64,000 nucleotides of DNA from Sarcocystis neurona (Eukaryota; Apicomplexa; Conoidasida; Eucoccidiorida; Sarcocystidae), in contig KL647315.1 of the NCBI GenBank assembly GCA_000727475.1, forward strand, positions 69,528-133,527, in the 5' to 3' direction. The position numbers were made by a program, and so were the translations under genes. The notes below the pieces were generated by a model. The model saw nothing but the letters and a program-made list of their open reading frames with translations, ran no database searches and had not been told where the DNA came from. Of this stretch, positions 1 to 11,593 are shown piece after piece; position 1 is the first letter of the stretch, and the number at the start of each line of letters is the position of its first letter.

Positions 1-462
1 CCGCTGCTGACGCAGGCGCTCCCGAGAGCGCGGCAGCCAAGAAAGTCTTGGCCGCTGCATTTGCTGCTACCAGCAGCGCGGCGGCCATGTCTGCGCCCGG
101 CAGCACCGGTGCTTCTCAGTCCACCATCTCGTGCGTCACGCCGTCTCACTCTGAGCAGTCCTCCTCTGACGTATCGATGGACGAAGAATTTGCTGCCGCG
201 GCTGCGACGACGACGACGATTCCTTCGTCTTCTGCCTCTGCTGCTGCTGCTTCTTCTGCCGGCGCATCTGCCGCCGCTGCTGCTGTTTCTTCTTCTTCGG
301 CTGGCGCCGCCCTCCGGTTCTTCGCTGGCCCACCACTGCAGCAGCCCGCTGCAGCATCTACGAGGACCACCCGTGCGGTCCTCTCGCCTCTTCCTCCGCC
401 TTCTTCCTCCTCCTTCTCTTCCTTCTCCGCTTCCCTCGACCCGGCCACTGGGGAGCCCTGGC
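1..462 (+). CDS. Partial gene A, internal exon (5' end outside window)
   Basis: The frame beginning at base 3 is open from the window edge to a GTAAGT donor at 463-468, so this is the 3' part of an exon whose start lies outside the window. The encoded stretch is rich in Ala, Ser and Pro and has an acidic patch (SSDVSMDEEF). This is typical coccidian low-complexity sequence with no domain I recognise. The exon ends one base into a codon (phase 1). The first downstream acceptor with the same phase that opens a convincing reading frame is at 2468, giving a 2-kb intron full of TA/TG microsatellites. No function can be assigned. That this is coding is fairly likely; the exact partner exon is inference. 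Confidence 0.55.
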
Positions 463-1386
463 GTAAGTTCGCTACCTCAGGTAGACAGCAAGCATCGCCG
501 ATACTTGAACGCACGCACAAACTACATTCATACATATACATATACGTACATATGTGTATGTGTATATATTCATTCGCCTCTTTCCATACACATATATATG
601 TATGAATCAACGTAGAGAAAGTAGTGAAAAAGACCAGTGTAGATACTGATACGCTTCTACCCGGTTGGCAGGGACGATTTTCTGTCGACAGGAAGACGTT
701 ACCTCTTTGCCTATGGGGGCGAAGAGAAACCTTCATCACATCGACAATATATGATTTTACATCAATATATGTGTGTCTATAGAGGTGTATACAGCCACAA
801 GTATATACGTATTCATGGATGTGTGTGTATGTATATGTATATGCGCATGTGTGTAAATGTATATATATGCGTGTGTATATACTTATGTATCTGTGTGTAT
901 GTGTGCATTCACGTATGTAGGTACATATATATATATACATATATATGTAAACGTGTATACATCGCCTATGTCTGTACATAGGTGTATATGTATGTGGTGC
1001 GTATATATAGAGAGATGCATATATATATATATATATATATGTATCTGGGTGTGTAGATGTATGTGTATACGTATGTGTATATGTTCGTGTGTATGTGTGT
1101 GTACACACACACACACATACAGGCTGTGTACGTAGTAGACCCAGTTAATAGGGCCGGTAAGATGTCAGGCGAGGTGAGGGGCATTTTCTGCCAAAAACGT
1201 GGGACAACCGCCACGCTCTCCGCAGTGTCTGTTACTAGCAGCAGGGAGATGTGTCTGTAGCAATCCCAGAAAAAGACTTCCTCGCTATGTGCCTGCTGCA
1301 GGGAAAGGCAAGTGTGTCGTGGGTCAAGAGAGATTTCGTCTTCGCAGGCAGCAGCCAGATGGAGCGGGGAAACACGTGGAACTTCC

Positions 1387-1484
1387 ACTGCTTCGCATGC
1401 AACCCGCACTGCTTCGCATGCAACCCGCACTGCTTCGCATGCAACCAGCACTGCTTCGCATGCAACCCGCACTGCTTCGCATGC
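1387..1484 (+). repeat. 21-bp tandem repeat, five copies
   Basis: The core actgcttcgcatgc recurs at 1387, 1408, 1429, 1450 and 1471 with a 21-bp period, the last copy being truncated. The copies differ at one or two bases (aacccgc versus aaccagc). Each carries a GCATGC palindrome. One plus-strand frame reads HCFACNP in each unit, but no start codon or supported splice site ties this to an exon, so it is listed as an intronic repeat. Confidence 0.85.
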
Positions 1485-1614
1485 CCCTGTCCCGAGCAGT
1501 TCCAGCCTGCTGTGTCAACGCGACGCCGGTAGAAGCACAGGCAGTCTACGCTAGCATTTCCTATACCTCGTCCTGTGCAGAACGTTTGTCATCTAGTATT
1601 TCAGCGAGTCCTCC

Positions 1615-1800
1615 TCGCTCTTCCTCTCCCTGCGTAAATATATATATATGTCCATATATGTATATCTACATAGCATAAGAAGTCGTGTTCAGTCTTCCTC
1701 TCCCTGCGTAAATATACACATATATATATATAGTCGCATATGTCCATATATGTATATATACGTACGATAAGAAGTCGTGTTCACTCTTCCTCTCCCTATG
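1615..1800 (+). repeat. Minisatellite, about 85-bp unit, 2-3 copies
   Basis: The string tcttcctctccctgcgtaaa, followed by a TA tract, a tccatatatgtatat segment and then ataagaagtcgtgttca, appears twice in full (from about 1618 and 1695). The start of a third copy is at about 1788. The TA tracts vary in length between copies. Confidence 0.75.
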
Positions 1801-2468
1801 TATATATATGTATCTGTATGTGTTACAAGGATATTACACGTCCTTTTTCTCTGCATGTAAGTGTGAGTATCTGTGTCTGTATACTTGTATACATCCATGT
1901 GTGTATATTTGTGTAAATGGACACACATTTACATACGGAAAATACCTACACACGTGTGTACACAAGCACGTCTACGTAAGTGATGCATGCGCGAAGGTTT
2001 CTCTGCGTGGGGACTCCACCAAGAAGCCCGCAGTCTTCTGTGTACCGCAGGCCCTTCCATTCTTTCTCTGCGCACATCTTTAGCAGCAAAATACGTATAT
2101 AGAGATACACACACAGACATGAGAAGAGAGAGAGCGGTACAAGTCAATATTTATATATATATACGTAGAGGGAGTGAGGTGTCTTCGCCTAGATATATTT
2201 AGAGAGGAAGACATACATACATGTACACATATACGCTCTCAGAGAGAGAGAGAGACACACACACACGTCTGTAGAGAAGGAGGTGCATATGTGCATATGT
2301 AGATGTGTAGGAGGAGAAAAGTATGCTCGCGTGATTCTCAAGGGAGAAAAGGAGAAAGATGTGGACGACTGCGGACATGCGTACGCGCAGGGAAGGTCCA
2401 TATAGGGAGTGACAAGGGGAAGAGACCCTGGTGCTTGCTGCATTCCTGCCGCTGGGATTGTTCTGCAG

Positions 2469-2956
2469 GAAGCAGCGAGGACTGCGTCATGAAGCCTGTA
2501 GAAGAAGAGCCTGCCTTGTGGCACCCGCAGCAGCCTGAGCTGCAGGCAGGCGCAGCACTCCCCCCGCTGACGATTCTCGGGGATCCGGCAGCAGCAGCGG
2601 CGGCGCGTGCCTTCCTTACTTCGGATGGCGCAGCAGCAGTAGCGACTCCTGCAGCAAGTGGCGGCGGCGGAGGCGCAGCAGCGGCAGGAGGTCGCGCTGG
2701 CCTGACGGCGTTGTCTGCCGCGCCGGGGAAGGGGACGAGCAGCGAGAGAGCAGCAGCAGCGGGCCACCACCGCTGCGTTGCCGTAAGCGGCGGTGCGTCT
2801 AGAAGTGCCGGGTCTTCTTCGTCGGTGGGGGCTGCTGCTGCTGTTGCCTCGCATCATCACCGTCGCGACTTTGCTGCTGCAGCGGCTGTCAGCAGCGACA
2901 GCAGCGTCTTTGAAAGCGCCTCTGCACCGATGGAAGCGAGCTTCCTCGCCTGCTAG
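2469..2956 (+). CDS. Partial gene A, putative terminal exon
   Basis: A ttgttctgcag acceptor ends at 2468 and the frame then runs open to a TAG at 2954-2956. Joining phase 1 from base 462 gives an intact frame (C plus GA makes Arg). The start of the exon has non-repetitive, coding-like sequence (KPVEEEPALWHPQQPEL, then LPPLTILGDP). After that come Ala/Gly/Ser-rich repeats and a short His tract (SHHHRR). No transmembrane or catalytic motif is visible and the product is not recognised. A 339-codon ORF on the opposite strand (2189-3208) is judged to be a shadow because it is Arg/Cys-rich and crosses microsatellite. Additional small exons inside the 2-kb intron cannot be excluded. Confidence 0.5.
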
Positions 2957-4230
2957 CGGATCTGATGCAGCGATAGGACCAGCTGCTGCTGATGACACAC
3001 GCGCAGAGAAAGAGGAAGGTAGAGCAGAGGGCCGATAAGGTTGGCGCCAGCTGCTTCGTGTGACGTGTAAGAGTGGTGAGCGTCTGACGGGGAAGAAAGA
3101 CTGTCTTCCGCGGCTCTCCAACTGCTGGGGACCTCCTCCTACAGCGCACGTACAGGCGGGCTCGCGCACGCATGCACCTAGGTGCATCGCATAATAAAGC
3201 GGGGGCATCTAAGCCAAAAGGGCGTCCATACCGTTCACACTGCAGGTGGCCGAGGCCAGCTGCTGTATGCTGCTGCTGCTGGTGGTGGAGAATGAAGTTG
3301 CTGCTGCTCAGTAGTGGTCGCGGTTTTGTGTTCCTCGCACACACTCCAGCAGCACTTTTGTGCGACGAGAGAAAGAAAGCAGAAATACAGAAGAAAGGAA
3401 AGTGCGGAATGCGTGCAGCATCAGCCGGACGGCTGCTAATACGTCGACCCTGTTACTCACGCACGCCGGTGCTCGCGACACCGGGCAGGGTCACTTCAGC
3501 GATGCGGAGGTCGTACGCGTGCGCACTCTTTAGAAAGAGTGAAGTCGCTATTAGAAGAGAGTCCTGCGTCAACAAAATTCCACTTGTTGCTCCTCTCGCA
3601 CGAACCTGTGCCTCTGCTGCTGCTGAAAGAGAGGGTGCGCGGACATGCACGCATGCTACGCATGGGGAGCGTTTCTGCAGAGAGAAATCCTTCGTGTAAC
3701 AATACATGCGACTCGGCTGGCTGAGAGACACGCGTCTCGGGGCCGGCTTCCACAAAGAAGTACGCGTCTTGGCCTGCTGCCCAGATTGACGTGCGATTCA
3801 CCTGTGCAAGTGCATTGCAGCGGGAGAGTCTGCCGTTACAAAGGCGTTCGTCCCTGCCTGCGGTGCGCCTGCAGCACGAAGAGGAGGTGGCAGGGGCGTT
3901 TTTCGCCAGTTGGCAAGGCCGTCTGGCCGCATACGTGCGTATTCACATGTAGACACTCATGTCTACAGATATTTACGTCGGTGCCTTACTCACCTTCCAC
4001 GCGCGTACAGACTTCACGACACGTGAGGCTCTCCACGTGAATCATCCGCGCGCTGTTGCTGCAGCAGAAATGTGTGGCGCTGATTTTGCTTGCGCGCATG
4101 CGCGCGTCAGAGGAAGCGATTTTTCTTCCTCTTTATACACGTCAGCAGGAGCGGGCGTGCTTCTTCACACGAGTAGAGAGAGAACAAGCTAATGACCAAA
4201 CGAAAGGATAAGATTATTGCTGCCGCTGCG
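2957..4230. other. Intergenic, no supported gene
   Basis: This stretch is GC-balanced with scattered CTG triplets. ORFs of about 100-175 codons exist on both strands (for example 3172-3699 plus and 3496-3801 minus). None has a consistent start, splice partner or recognisable motif, and opposite-strand ORFs look equally plausible. I see no promoter or RNA signature. Confidence 0.4.
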
Positions 4231-4660
4231 GCTTTGAGTGAGCGGCAGTATCGACGAGAGCGTGATGCATGATCTCCTGCTGCGGCATCTGCACTTGCTG
4301 CTGCTGGCGCGGATGTTTTGCGCCTGCTGCTGCGGCTGCGTCCGAACTTGCCGCCTCTGGTGCTTTGCAGCTGCGGTCCGTTTTGGTGCTGCTCTAAGGT
4401 GTGTGGTGCTGTCGTGGCACTGGCGTCCGCTGCTGCATCCAGCTGCTGCACATGACAGGAGCAGCATGTTGTGGCATGTACAGCGGAAGGACGGCGGCCC
4501 CCTCTGCCCGGCCGGTGCACCGGCGTGCACCGCGGCGGGGCCTCCGTCTGCAGCAGAAGCGTGTCTGCAGCAGACGCACCCATGCATCCCGTGCAACTAC
4601 GGTGTGATAGTATTCTGCTGCCCTCACAGGGTGCTGCAGAGACGTCTGCTGCCGTAATAG
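4231..4660 (-). other. CTG/CAG-rich island, possible isolated exon
   Basis: This island stands out from its flanks by its CAG density on the minus strand, the usual sense orientation of coccidian coding repeats. A 158-codon minus-strand ORF with a true ATG at 4583 runs down to 4107, and a second minus frame is Gln-rich (QPQQQAQN). A plus-strand ORF (4238-4657) is also open. No conserved motif or matched splice partner was found, so it is not called as a gene. It could be an exon of an unrecognised gene or a decayed one. Confidence 0.2.
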
Positions 4661-7600
4661 ATGATCCGATGTGCTACATAGTACGTTTCTTCGTCCTCCT
4701 CCTCCTCAACACACGTACATGGCACGTCTGTGGGTGCGTTTGCAGGCACCCGTGTGTGTAAGTATGTGAATGTAGCTGTATACTACTTTCATAAGCGTGT
4801 CCTGACTTGTAGAGATGTATAGGTGTGTGTGCATGCCTGCTTTTATGACTACATATTTGTAGTCAGATATACGTGTTGATGTATACGCGCTGTCTCTACC
4901 GACGTGATACACGTCCAGTTCAACAGAAGCGTATGTATACGTGAACTTGCGTCTAAGTACGTGATGACATGGACCGTGTGTGCCCGGCTGCGTTCGCTTG
5001 TGTAGCTGTGTCTCGCTGTGCTTACGTGTCTACGTGTTTGTGTTGGAATGTGCGTGAGGGAGACACAGCAGGAGGAAGGAAGACAGACGAAAGCAGCTAG
5101 CGAAACGAGTGGCGGGAGCGGGTCAAATGCTTGCACGTGCGTGTGCTCCCGCCGCTGCTTACTTTCCCCTGCATCCGCTCGTGCTGCTGCGACGACTCCT
5201 CGCGGCTCCAGCAGAGGTGTGCACCTCTTGACGCCTGCTGTTGCTGCTAAGCAGTAGTTCTACGGACGACGATGTTTGAGCAGCATCATCTCACCGCAAC
5301 AGCGACAGGTCGTCTAGGAGCGGCAGCGTGTGGAACGCCCCTCCCCTGCGCCCAGACCTCTGCTGCAGTACAAACGTGCTCCTTGTACACATCGACCGAG
5401 TGTACTCGTGTATGTATGAATATAGGCATATGTTTATACTTCAGTGTATTTATATTCTACGTATAGGTGGATGCGCATGGACGCGTCTGTGTCTGGATGG
5501 TCGCGACTGGCGAATCACCGATTTTGAGGAGAGAGAGGAAAGGAATGCGTTGCACGCGTTCATGGAGCGCTCGGACGTCACTGCGCCGCGATGCGTGCTG
5601 CACCTGCGATGCGTGCTGCACCTGCGGTGCGGTCTGCCGTGGCTACTGATGTGCTGCTACATGCAGTGTTGCGTGCTTGGTACGGGTACCGCTGCTGATC
5701 TCGGACCTGACGTGCGGTGACGCATGTATTCTATTATGATTCATGTAGATATTTGTATATGTGTATATTTATGGCGTGTGAGGAGAGCTGAATTGTCCTT
5801 TACGGAGGAGGCATTGCAGATGTGTGTTGGTCTGTGTTTCCGTCAAGGAATATGTACACTTAGTGCGGAGAAGTCGCGTCGCAAATCTGCAGAACAGACG
5901 TGGTCGCCCTCATCATCATGAGAGCGCCGTACTGCCGTAGACAGGCGTGCCGTATTGATGTACGCGCAGCTCTCATCAGCCTCTCTGTTTCTTTGTCTGC
6001 CGGTGTCCGTCGGTGTATCAGTGTACTATTGTAGAGATTTGTCTACCCTCATTTCTTTACGTAAAATGCTTATGCGGGGCGCCGGCTGCACCTTCGTACA
6101 GAAATGCGTGCACTGCTGCTGTCGGCTGTCACTGTGAAAGCAGTCGGAGACGCGTGCATGCAACGTAGATGCAGGTATGACTAACCAGACATGATCTTTC
6201 CTGAGAGTGAAGCCCTTCTAAGTAGGCGTGGCGCTCCGTCAAATGTAGGTGCATATGTGGGCATATGAATGTCCGCTGTGTGCGTCTCTCATTGATAAAC
6301 GCCGCTGCTGTTGAAACGCGGTTTTCGCAGCCGTTGTAAGCACACGTGTTTCCCTGGTTGTTTTGACGCACACATATATACATTATTTATATAAAACTAT
6401 AGATATGTATATACTTTTATATATACACAGGAATGCGGGGCGAGGTGCCGCTTACGCGTGCCACGCGAGCATCGCAGTGGCGAAGCTCTTTGCGAATGTT
6501 TGCCATGATGCAGTACTACACACGCACCCACGCAGCAGCTTGAAGCTTGCTCTGCATCCGGCTGACTTCTTTTGTGCAAATCGAAACGTGCAGTGTGGGT
6601 CTGCACGCTGGTTGATACGTATGTACATATACATATATATATATGTGTGTGTATATATAGATTTACTCACCCATGTACAAACATGTGCAGCCGTATATCT
6701 ATGTTGCATACGAGTACGTGCTAACCGGTCTCCTGGCTCGTGGATGCGGCTGCTATATGCATTTTCCTGGACGTAAGCTGTTTGTTTATCAGGACGACTT
6801 CGTGAACTAAGGAACTGCTGCAGTCGCATGCAGCGCTGCGCCATCTTTGTGTAGTAGCAGCGCTGGTGGTACCTCAGAGAAGCAGGAGCGCTGCTTCTCG
6901 TGTCGAAAAATGTGATCTACTGCCATTCTGCAGCTGGTGTTGGTGCTGCTGCTGTCTGCGCAACCCCCCTGCGCCCCACCCCCCCTCGCGACATCGACGT
7001 GTGAGGATGTGCTTGGTGGCTGCTTGTGTGGGTGTCGCATGTGTCAGTAGAGGTTGGTGCTGTGCTGTTGCGTCTTTCAACGCTTGTCGCTCTCTTCTCG
7101 TGTGCACCTGCATGCAAGGGCACGTCTGCGTCTTTTATTCTTGCTCATACATACACGTGTGTATAGTGAGGGAGAGATAAAGAACTGCGCGTCGGCATAT
7201 GTATATCTATGCACACGCCATGTACAGGCCGCAACAGCAGGTCTGTATTACTCTTACGTGTGTGTGTTGCTACTGGGTGTTTAATGCGGTGCACACGGCA
7301 GCAGCACCTCATTTACTGCCTTGCGATAACTTGCATTTTTTTGAGCAGTGGACGCTGCTGCTCTCGGGTGCGCCAGCGTCTACCTGCGTGCTGAACTACA
7401 CGTCCATAAAGCCAGCTTTCGGTCGAATTTTAGCGCTTGATTTGTTTGTTCCTGGGTTCCCGATTGGTTATTCCGAAAAGTTACAAGCATGGTGCAGCAC
7501 AGCTGTGTCTTCACCGCTCAAGCGCAAGAACCTCTCCGCTGTGGGGTACTTGCGCGTCAGACGACGCTGCTGTTCTTCGGTTCTGTCTCGCTGCATGCTG

Positions 7601-8070
7601 ATTTTCTACGTGTGCGTGCGCAACCTGGCGCTCTACGACGTCTCCCGCAGTAGCAGTTGCTAGCGATGCAGCAGGCGTATCTGTTTGCCATGGTGTAACA
7701 GCAGCATTCGCTTGTCGTGGTGCACAGGTCATCTGGCTGCTGTGTAACAACAGCAGCAGTTGCTGCTGTGTTGCAGCCGCTGAGGGTAGCGGTGGCGCTA
7801 AAGTGTCGAGAGCAGCAGCATCTGCTAGCAGTATCTGCTGGCTGTGGAGCCGCGCACATTTGCAAAACCGGCAGCAGCGCCCTCTGCTGGCTCTGCCAAA
7901 AGGTACCTCTTCTTCCGCTGCCTACGGATGGCTGTGCGTCTCTGTTGCCGAGACAGCGGGTGTTATTTCTATGTTGGCCATTCCCATTTAATTTGCTTGT
8001 CTCTATTGGAAATCTTGAGGCGCAAAAGTGATTGCGGTGGTTCGTTCGCGTGCGCTTGTCTCAGACATTT
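4661..8070. other. Intergenic, no supported gene
   Basis: The stretch is mixed: TA/TG microsatellite (4750-5030, 5400-5470, 6370-6430, 6620-6720), two tandem 15-bp cgatgcgtgctgcac-like units at about 5590-5620, and non-repetitive segments with short ORFs on both strands. The plus ORF at 7199-7663 has fairly natural amino-acid usage after residue 35 but starts in microsatellite and has no recognisable domain. Nothing is solid enough to call. Confidence 0.35.
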
Positions 8071-8071
8071 T

Positions 8072-8677
8072 TTAATCTATGTGTGTGCCATCTCTTTTCT
8101 TCGACTTCTCTGTGCTCTCGGGGCGTTGAAGTGCCGCTGCATGCCTCCATCTGGTCGCACGCGGCAGCACTCCCTTGGCTCGCGCACCGTGACTCTGTCT
8201 GAGTTGATTGTTATGTCGCCGTGCGCAGCGGCTGCATCTCTCCCGTCGGCCGGTGGTTATTGTATACTTCGTTTGTGGCTGCTGCGTCTCCGGCATGTGG
8301 CCGCTGCGTTCCTTTGTGTGGACGGCGCCAACCTTCACATGCAGCTGCCGTGTCTCTTTGCATAGGATTGCCGCTGGTGTCTTGTTATCACTTCTTCCTC
8401 CGTGTCTCTGCGTACAGTGTCTGCATGCACATAGACCGGTGGGAGTGCTGTCGCACGTTTTGGTGTGGCGGACCCCGCGTGGCGGCGCTGCATGCAGCTG
8501 CTGTTGCTGTGCGACTAGCTTCTTTAACGGCTGCCCTTTTTTCCCTTGCGTACCCCGCAGGATTCCTCTGCGTCGCAGCCATAGCCTGCCGTTGGTCGTC
8601 GCACGCAGGCTTCCGTTGTTAAAGGCGAAATAAGCGATCACACACACATAGTAGCGCACACACTTGTTGCCGACCAT
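8072..8677 (-). CDS. Hypothetical ORF, 201 codons, basic protein
   Basis: This ORF begins with a real ATG at 8677 and runs uninterrupted to a stop at 8072. The predicted product is very basic and has a short Gln run (AQQQQ) and several Cys and His residues, but no zinc-finger spacing I recognise. CAG triplets read in the usual minus orientation. A 173-codon plus-strand ORF (7844-8365) overlaps much of it, lacks an ATG at its start and is Leu/Cys-rich, which suggests it is the shadow. There is no supporting splice structure, neighbour relationship or family match, so it may equally be a chance ORF. Confidence 0.2.
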   Translation of the reverse strand: MVGNKCVRYYVCVIAYFAFNNGSLRATTNGRLWLRRRGILRGTQGKKGQPLKKLVAQQQQLHAAPPRGVRHTKTCDSTPTGLCACRHCTQRHGGRSDNKTPAAILCKETRQLHVKVGAVHTKERSGHMPETQQPQTKYTITTGRRERCSRCARRHNNQLRQSHGARAKGVLPRATRWRHAAALQRPESTEKSKKRDGTHID

Positions 8678-8699
8678 CGTAAGCTGCTCGCTGCGCGGG

Positions 8700-9800
8700 C
8701 TGTGTAGTAGGACAGCGCGTGCTCGTTAGGTGGCGGCAGTTTTTTACTATGTAGTACTGACACGCCTGCGCTCCAGAAATTTAGTGGGTGCACACATAAG
8801 GTGTAGATAGACACGCATCCGGCGGGGATAGACGGGAGCAGACAAGCGCGCCTGTAACTCTACACACAGACACACGGACATGCATGCAGACCCGCCGATG
8901 TGCAAAAATGCACACGCGCCGCACATACGCCTTGCGTCGGATGGAAGTATACGTGCGTCTACCCGGCGTGCAGAGTGACGCACGTGCATGTGCCATAAGT
9001 AGGGAAATTTATATATACGCTATAGCGAATGTTCAAATGTCAAGCAATAGTATAACCTGCGTGCTTGCAAACGTATTCGCGGCCAAGCGAATGCAGAGAG
9101 GTACACATCCGAAGACAGTTGCATGCAGTCTCGTTCGCACGCCAGCAGGCTGCAGAGCCCCCCCCCTTATGCACACACGGGTGCATACATGTACGCTCAC
9201 AGACAGTGTGTGCGCGGCTGGGGCGTTGGCTTCCCTCCACCTCTGCGTGCGTGTGTGACTACAGCTGGAGTCGGCGTTACCACGGCCGTATCCTGGCCTG
9301 CGGCTAGAATCTATGAAGAGGTCTTCCTCTTCTTGAGTGCGTGCCAGGGAGAGCACGGGGGTTATTGTCCTGGTTCTTGTTGCCACGCAGAGGGTTTTCT
9401 TTTTTTCCTGATGAGTTCCACAATACGTGCATACAGTGACATGATACATCTCTCGTGCCTTACCCTCCCTGACCACGATGGTTTCCCGTATAAATGGGAA
9501 AATATGTGGGATTTGCAGCAGTGAGACAGGAGTTGGTGCGGGGGACTACAGACAGACTGGGATGCGCTTAGACCGGAACGTATATGTGAAAGCGCCGTAT
9601 GGGTGGTTGTCTGGATTAGCACTGCTGAAAAGCCACGTGCGGAGAAAACGAGGTCCCGCGAAATGTGACGTGTAGTTGCACGCAATGTCAAAGTTAGCCT
9701 GAGCGTGGTAGGGCGATGGTTTAGCGATTGTGCCAGTGCGTATGGTGGGGGTATGTGCAAAGCAAAGGGGTAACTTTACGCAAAGGTTGCTGCAGAGGCG
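8700..9800. other. Intergenic, no supported gene
   Basis: This is non-repetitive sequence with short ORFs on both strands and no recognised motif. A run of nine C lies at about 9160. Nothing can be annotated. Confidence 0.35.
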
Positions 9801-9810
9801 TAAAGGAGAA

Positions 9811-10035
9811 ATGTCTTGCAGAACTGCACTTCTATCAGGCTGGACGTGGGTGTGCGTCTGCTGCTTGACCCTGAGTGTCGCTCTACCTTTCGTGGTCACT
9901 GACGTAGAAGCAAGAAAGCCTACACTTGACGAGCAGAATCCACTAGTAGGAGAATGGCATGCATGGCCACACTCAGGGCACAAAAGAATTCGCGTGAGGC
10001 ACACGACGCGTACGCAAGAATTTTTTTGCCGCTGA
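9811..10035 (+). CDS. Short ORF with signal-peptide-like N-terminus
   Basis: From the ATG at 9811 the frame gives 74 codons to a TGA at 10033-10035. Residues 1 to about 28 have the shape of a secretory signal: a basic residue near the start, a hydrophobic Trp/Val/Cys/Leu core (WVCVCCLTLSVALPFVV), then a polar acidic segment (TDVEARKPTLDEQNP). A GTGAGG donor at about 9994 could end a first exon in phase 0, which would make this the signal exon of a spliced secreted protein continuing into 10.15-10.8 kb, where a 204-codon open frame lies. No family is recognised. Such short ORFs also arise by chance. Confidence 0.25.
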   Translation: MSCRTALLSGWTWVCVCCLTLSVALPFVVTDVEARKPTLDEQNPLVGEWHAWPHSGHKRIRVRHTTRTQEFFCR

Positions 10036-10149
10036 ACGTCTTTAGCGAAGCCAGACGCGTGCAGTTGCGGCCTCCGTAGTGGAGTCGTCTTCAGGAAGGA
10101 GTCACACACCACTCTCTTGCCTTGTTTCTTTTGAACTAAAGGGGACACT

Positions 10150-11340
10150 ACGCCTGCGTTGCTGGAGGACTCTCCAAGTGGAACACTGCATTAACAAACG
10201 TGAGACGTTTTGTAAGCGTGGTAACACAAACGACGTGCCCAGGACCTGAGCAACAGGATTATGCGGGTAAGGAGGAGGTGCTGTTGCGTTTACTTGCTGC
10301 GGGCGCTGACACGAGAACAATCTGTGTGTGTCGCCAGGGAGTTGCAGGGGCGCGTATGATACTTCCCGCACCTGTCGGAGGCGTGGCATATTCCCATGAG
10401 ACAGTGCATCACCTGTATTCGCCACGCGCTCGTACTCTTTTGAATAGAGGCGAGGGTTCTCCACACGGATACACGAATCCGCAAATGCATGAATCGGCAC
10501 ATGTGTATGTAGTGTATGTGTTTGTGTGTGAATGGGTGTTCAGTACATTCTGGTTAAAGATCACCTGCATGTTCACAAGTCTTTACCGGAGTATACAATT
10601 CCTCGGTTATATTAGCGAGATGGTGAGGCGTGCTGCCGGATTTCCACTGGTGACAGCAGAAAATCGCGTCTGTGCGCTCAATGCGCCCAGTTGGACGAGT
10701 CTTCGCATGCATTTTCACAGACGTGGGGATATTTATGGAGATTTTTCACGTGCTTTGTGCACAAGCCAGAGTCGAGCAGCAGTCTCCCTACGTGTTTGTC
10801 ACACAGCGACATGACGTTGACGTGTTAATATTTGCATGTGTGCTTGTATACTTACTCGCGTACATCATGCCAGTGTATACCTGCATTTGTGACGGTCAAT
10901 AATAATGTGCAAAGATTGGTACAGCAGATCCTAAAGGCGAAAAAGCGGCAGAGGTTGCTCGTCTCTATGTGCCCACACAAGTAACACGAGGCCACACGCA
11001 TGCTTGCGTGTAGCTCACGGGGAGCTTAGCGTGAGAGATTCTCACTCTGATCAGCCAGGGTCGCACCTAGTCGAGAGAAACAGAAATGGCTATACGAGAG
11101 ACTGCGGCGGCACCATATTTTTCGTCTCGCTTGTAAAGTGGGGTCTACTCCTTCTGCAAAAAACTGGCGCCCTGCACACGCGCGTATTTCTCAGCTGCTG
11201 CGCACGTTCGCGAGAGCGTTGTCGATCGGCCTGACCGACTTGCTACGAACAAATACATACATACACCTACATGAATATGCGATTTTTTGTGTGCTCGGTA
11301 CTGGTGTATATGGACAGAAGAAGAGACGGGCTTCACTCAC
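10150..11340. other. Unassigned, open frames without recognisable product
   Basis: A plus-strand frame is open from 10200 to 10814 and contains natural-looking sequence early on (PEQQDYAGKEEVLLRLLAAG). A minus-strand frame (10102-10500) is also open. Neither has a clear start or matched splice sites. From 10830 to 11340 I see only short ORFs. Confidence 0.25.
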
Positions 11341-11352
11341 CCACACAGCAGA

Positions 11353-11593
11353 TATACAGCACTATTAATCCAGTAAAACCGCGTGTCTCTCTTCAACGAG
11401 CACGGCCACACACCAAGCAAGGAAGAATCGCTTGGAGACGCACTCAACGAAGATCAACGCCACCTTATACATGTGAACCTTGCTGGCGTTGATCTTCGTT
11501 GAGTGCGTCTCCAAGCGGGTCTTCCTTGCTTGGTATGTGGCCGTGCCCGTTGAAGAGAGACACGCGGTTTCACTGGGTTAATACTGCTGTATA
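11353..11593. repeat. 110-bp inverted repeat with 21-bp spacer (palindromic element)
   Basis: The left arm 11353-11462 and right arm 11484-11593 are reverse complements over 110 bp with only a handful of mismatches (for example cactattaatc against the complement of gggttaatactg). The spacer is 11463-11483. Because the arms match, nearly the same peptide (containing VSLQRARPHTKQGR) is read on both strands, which is a by-product rather than a gene. Transcription in either direction would give a long stable hairpin. No flanking target-site duplication or transposase is evident. It could be a MITE-like element, a recombination product or a folded non-coding RNA source. Confidence 0.9.

Larger units (their letters stand above)
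463..2468 (+). repeat. Intron-like microsatellite/minisatellite block
   Basis: Between the two exons of gene A lies TA-, TG- and CATA-rich sequence (dense at 520-610 and 740-1120), a 21-bp tandem repeat (1387-1484) and a roughly 85-bp minisatellite (about 1615-1800). All frames through it are interrupted or made only of Tyr/Ile/Cys/His microsatellite translation, so it is read as one large intron. Confidence 0.5.

Noticed and set aside
146..1114. 322-codon minus-strand ORF
   Set aside because: It consists of microsatellite translation (Tyr/Ile/Thr/His) plus the antisense of the gene A exon.
741..1120. Possible telomeric repeat
   Set aside because: The sequence is TA/TG microsatellite; no TTTAGGG-type unit occurs in tandem.
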